Shown: one piece after another, positions 23,367 through 23,436 of the stretch
Numbering within the stretch: the first letter of the stretch is position 1
Layout of the letters: every line of letters starts with the position of its first letter
IMG/VR virus record: IMGVR_UViG_3300001835_000008
Span: 1 to 23,436 of that record
From: a virus
DNA length: 23,436 bases
Reading direction: 5' to 3' (one strand)
Program-made: the position numbers and the translations under genes
The notes under the pieces: generated by a model
Databases searched by the model: none
What the model saw: the letters and a program-made list of their open reading frames with translations, nothing else
What the model was told of the DNA's origin: nothing

Positions 23367-23436
23367 GCTTAATATGAGTACCTAATATTATCTAATATGA
23401 GCCTAATATGAGTACCTAATATTATCTAATATGAGC
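23367..23436. repeat. 34-bp AT-rich tandem repeat at the window edge
   Basis: Two copies, 23367-23400 and 23401-23434, differ at one base (t at 23369, c at 23403), and a third copy begins at the edge. Each unit contains the shorter element CTAATATGAG (first one TTAATATGAG) and CTAATATTAT. The array may continue outside the window. Confidence 0.9.

Larger units (their letters stand above)
23113..23436 (-). other. Non-coding control region upstream of the RNA polymerase
   Basis: 324 bases with no supportable ORF on either strand. In the minus direction it holds a 34-bp tandem repeat (23367-23436), a short GC-rich segment with CACACCCGTGTG, promoter copy A, a perfect 12-bp palindrome overlapping that promoter, a purine-rich leader with an AT-only stretch (about 23199-23218), and a 10-bp tandem repeat next to the polymerase gene. 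Early genes of the T7 0.3-0.7 type are not in this region. Confidence 0.75.

Overview
This window is a stretch of a T7-like podovirus (Autographiviridae type) genome. Every gene I can support lies on the minus strand, so biological order runs from the right edge to the left. The single-subunit RNA polymerase, gp2.5-type SSB, fused primase-helicase, family A DNA polymerase, 5'-3' exonuclease, portal, scaffold, capsid and both tail tubular proteins appear in the T7 order. The host cannot be read from the sequence. The AT-rich composition, the phage ribonucleotide reductase and the collagen-like fibres are what I would expect of a phage from a marine or other aquatic bacterium, but that is inference.

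Layout from right to left. (1) 23113-23436 is a non-coding control region. It holds a 34-bp tandem repeat running to the window edge, one copy of a putative phage promoter, and a 10-bp tandem repeat just upstream of the polymerase. (2) 20584-23112 is the phage RNA polymerase, closed by a terminator, with a second promoter copy directly after it. (3) 11566-20423 is the replication and nucleotide block: SSB, primase-helicase, a small membrane protein, DNA polymerase with a TTG start, a RusA-type resolvase where T7 would use endonuclease I, a DUF3310 protein, exonuclease, a small ORF, a MazG-like pyrophosphohydrolase, NrdA, a 33-residue membrane peptide and NrdB. (4) A third promoter copy precedes the virion block: a small ORF, a gp7.3-like protein, portal, a small basic ORF, scaffold, capsid, a terminator at the T7 T-phi position, tail tubular A and tail tubular B. 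(5) The left end carries two large collagen-like fibre proteins, a tail fibre and the start of one more gene. T7 internal core proteins do not follow tail tubular B.

How it fits together. The same 15-nt core (TAATTGTTGCCCTCT on the minus strand) occurs exactly three times, always intergenic: before the polymerase, before SSB and before the virion block. This looks like the phage polymerase's own promoter and divides the map into polymerase, replication and virion units. The replication enzymes are fed by phage NrdA/NrdB and guarded by the MazG-like enzyme. Terminase, lysis genes, internal core proteins and host-takeover genes are not present and are presumably outside the window.

The most unusual features are the promoter family, a related ~40-residue module inserted in both tail tubular proteins with a third similar module at the N-terminus of a collagen fibre, the paired collagen fibres, the RusA replacement, and several small ORFs, two of them predicted membrane peptides. 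No tRNA, CRISPR, integrase or insertion sequence was seen.
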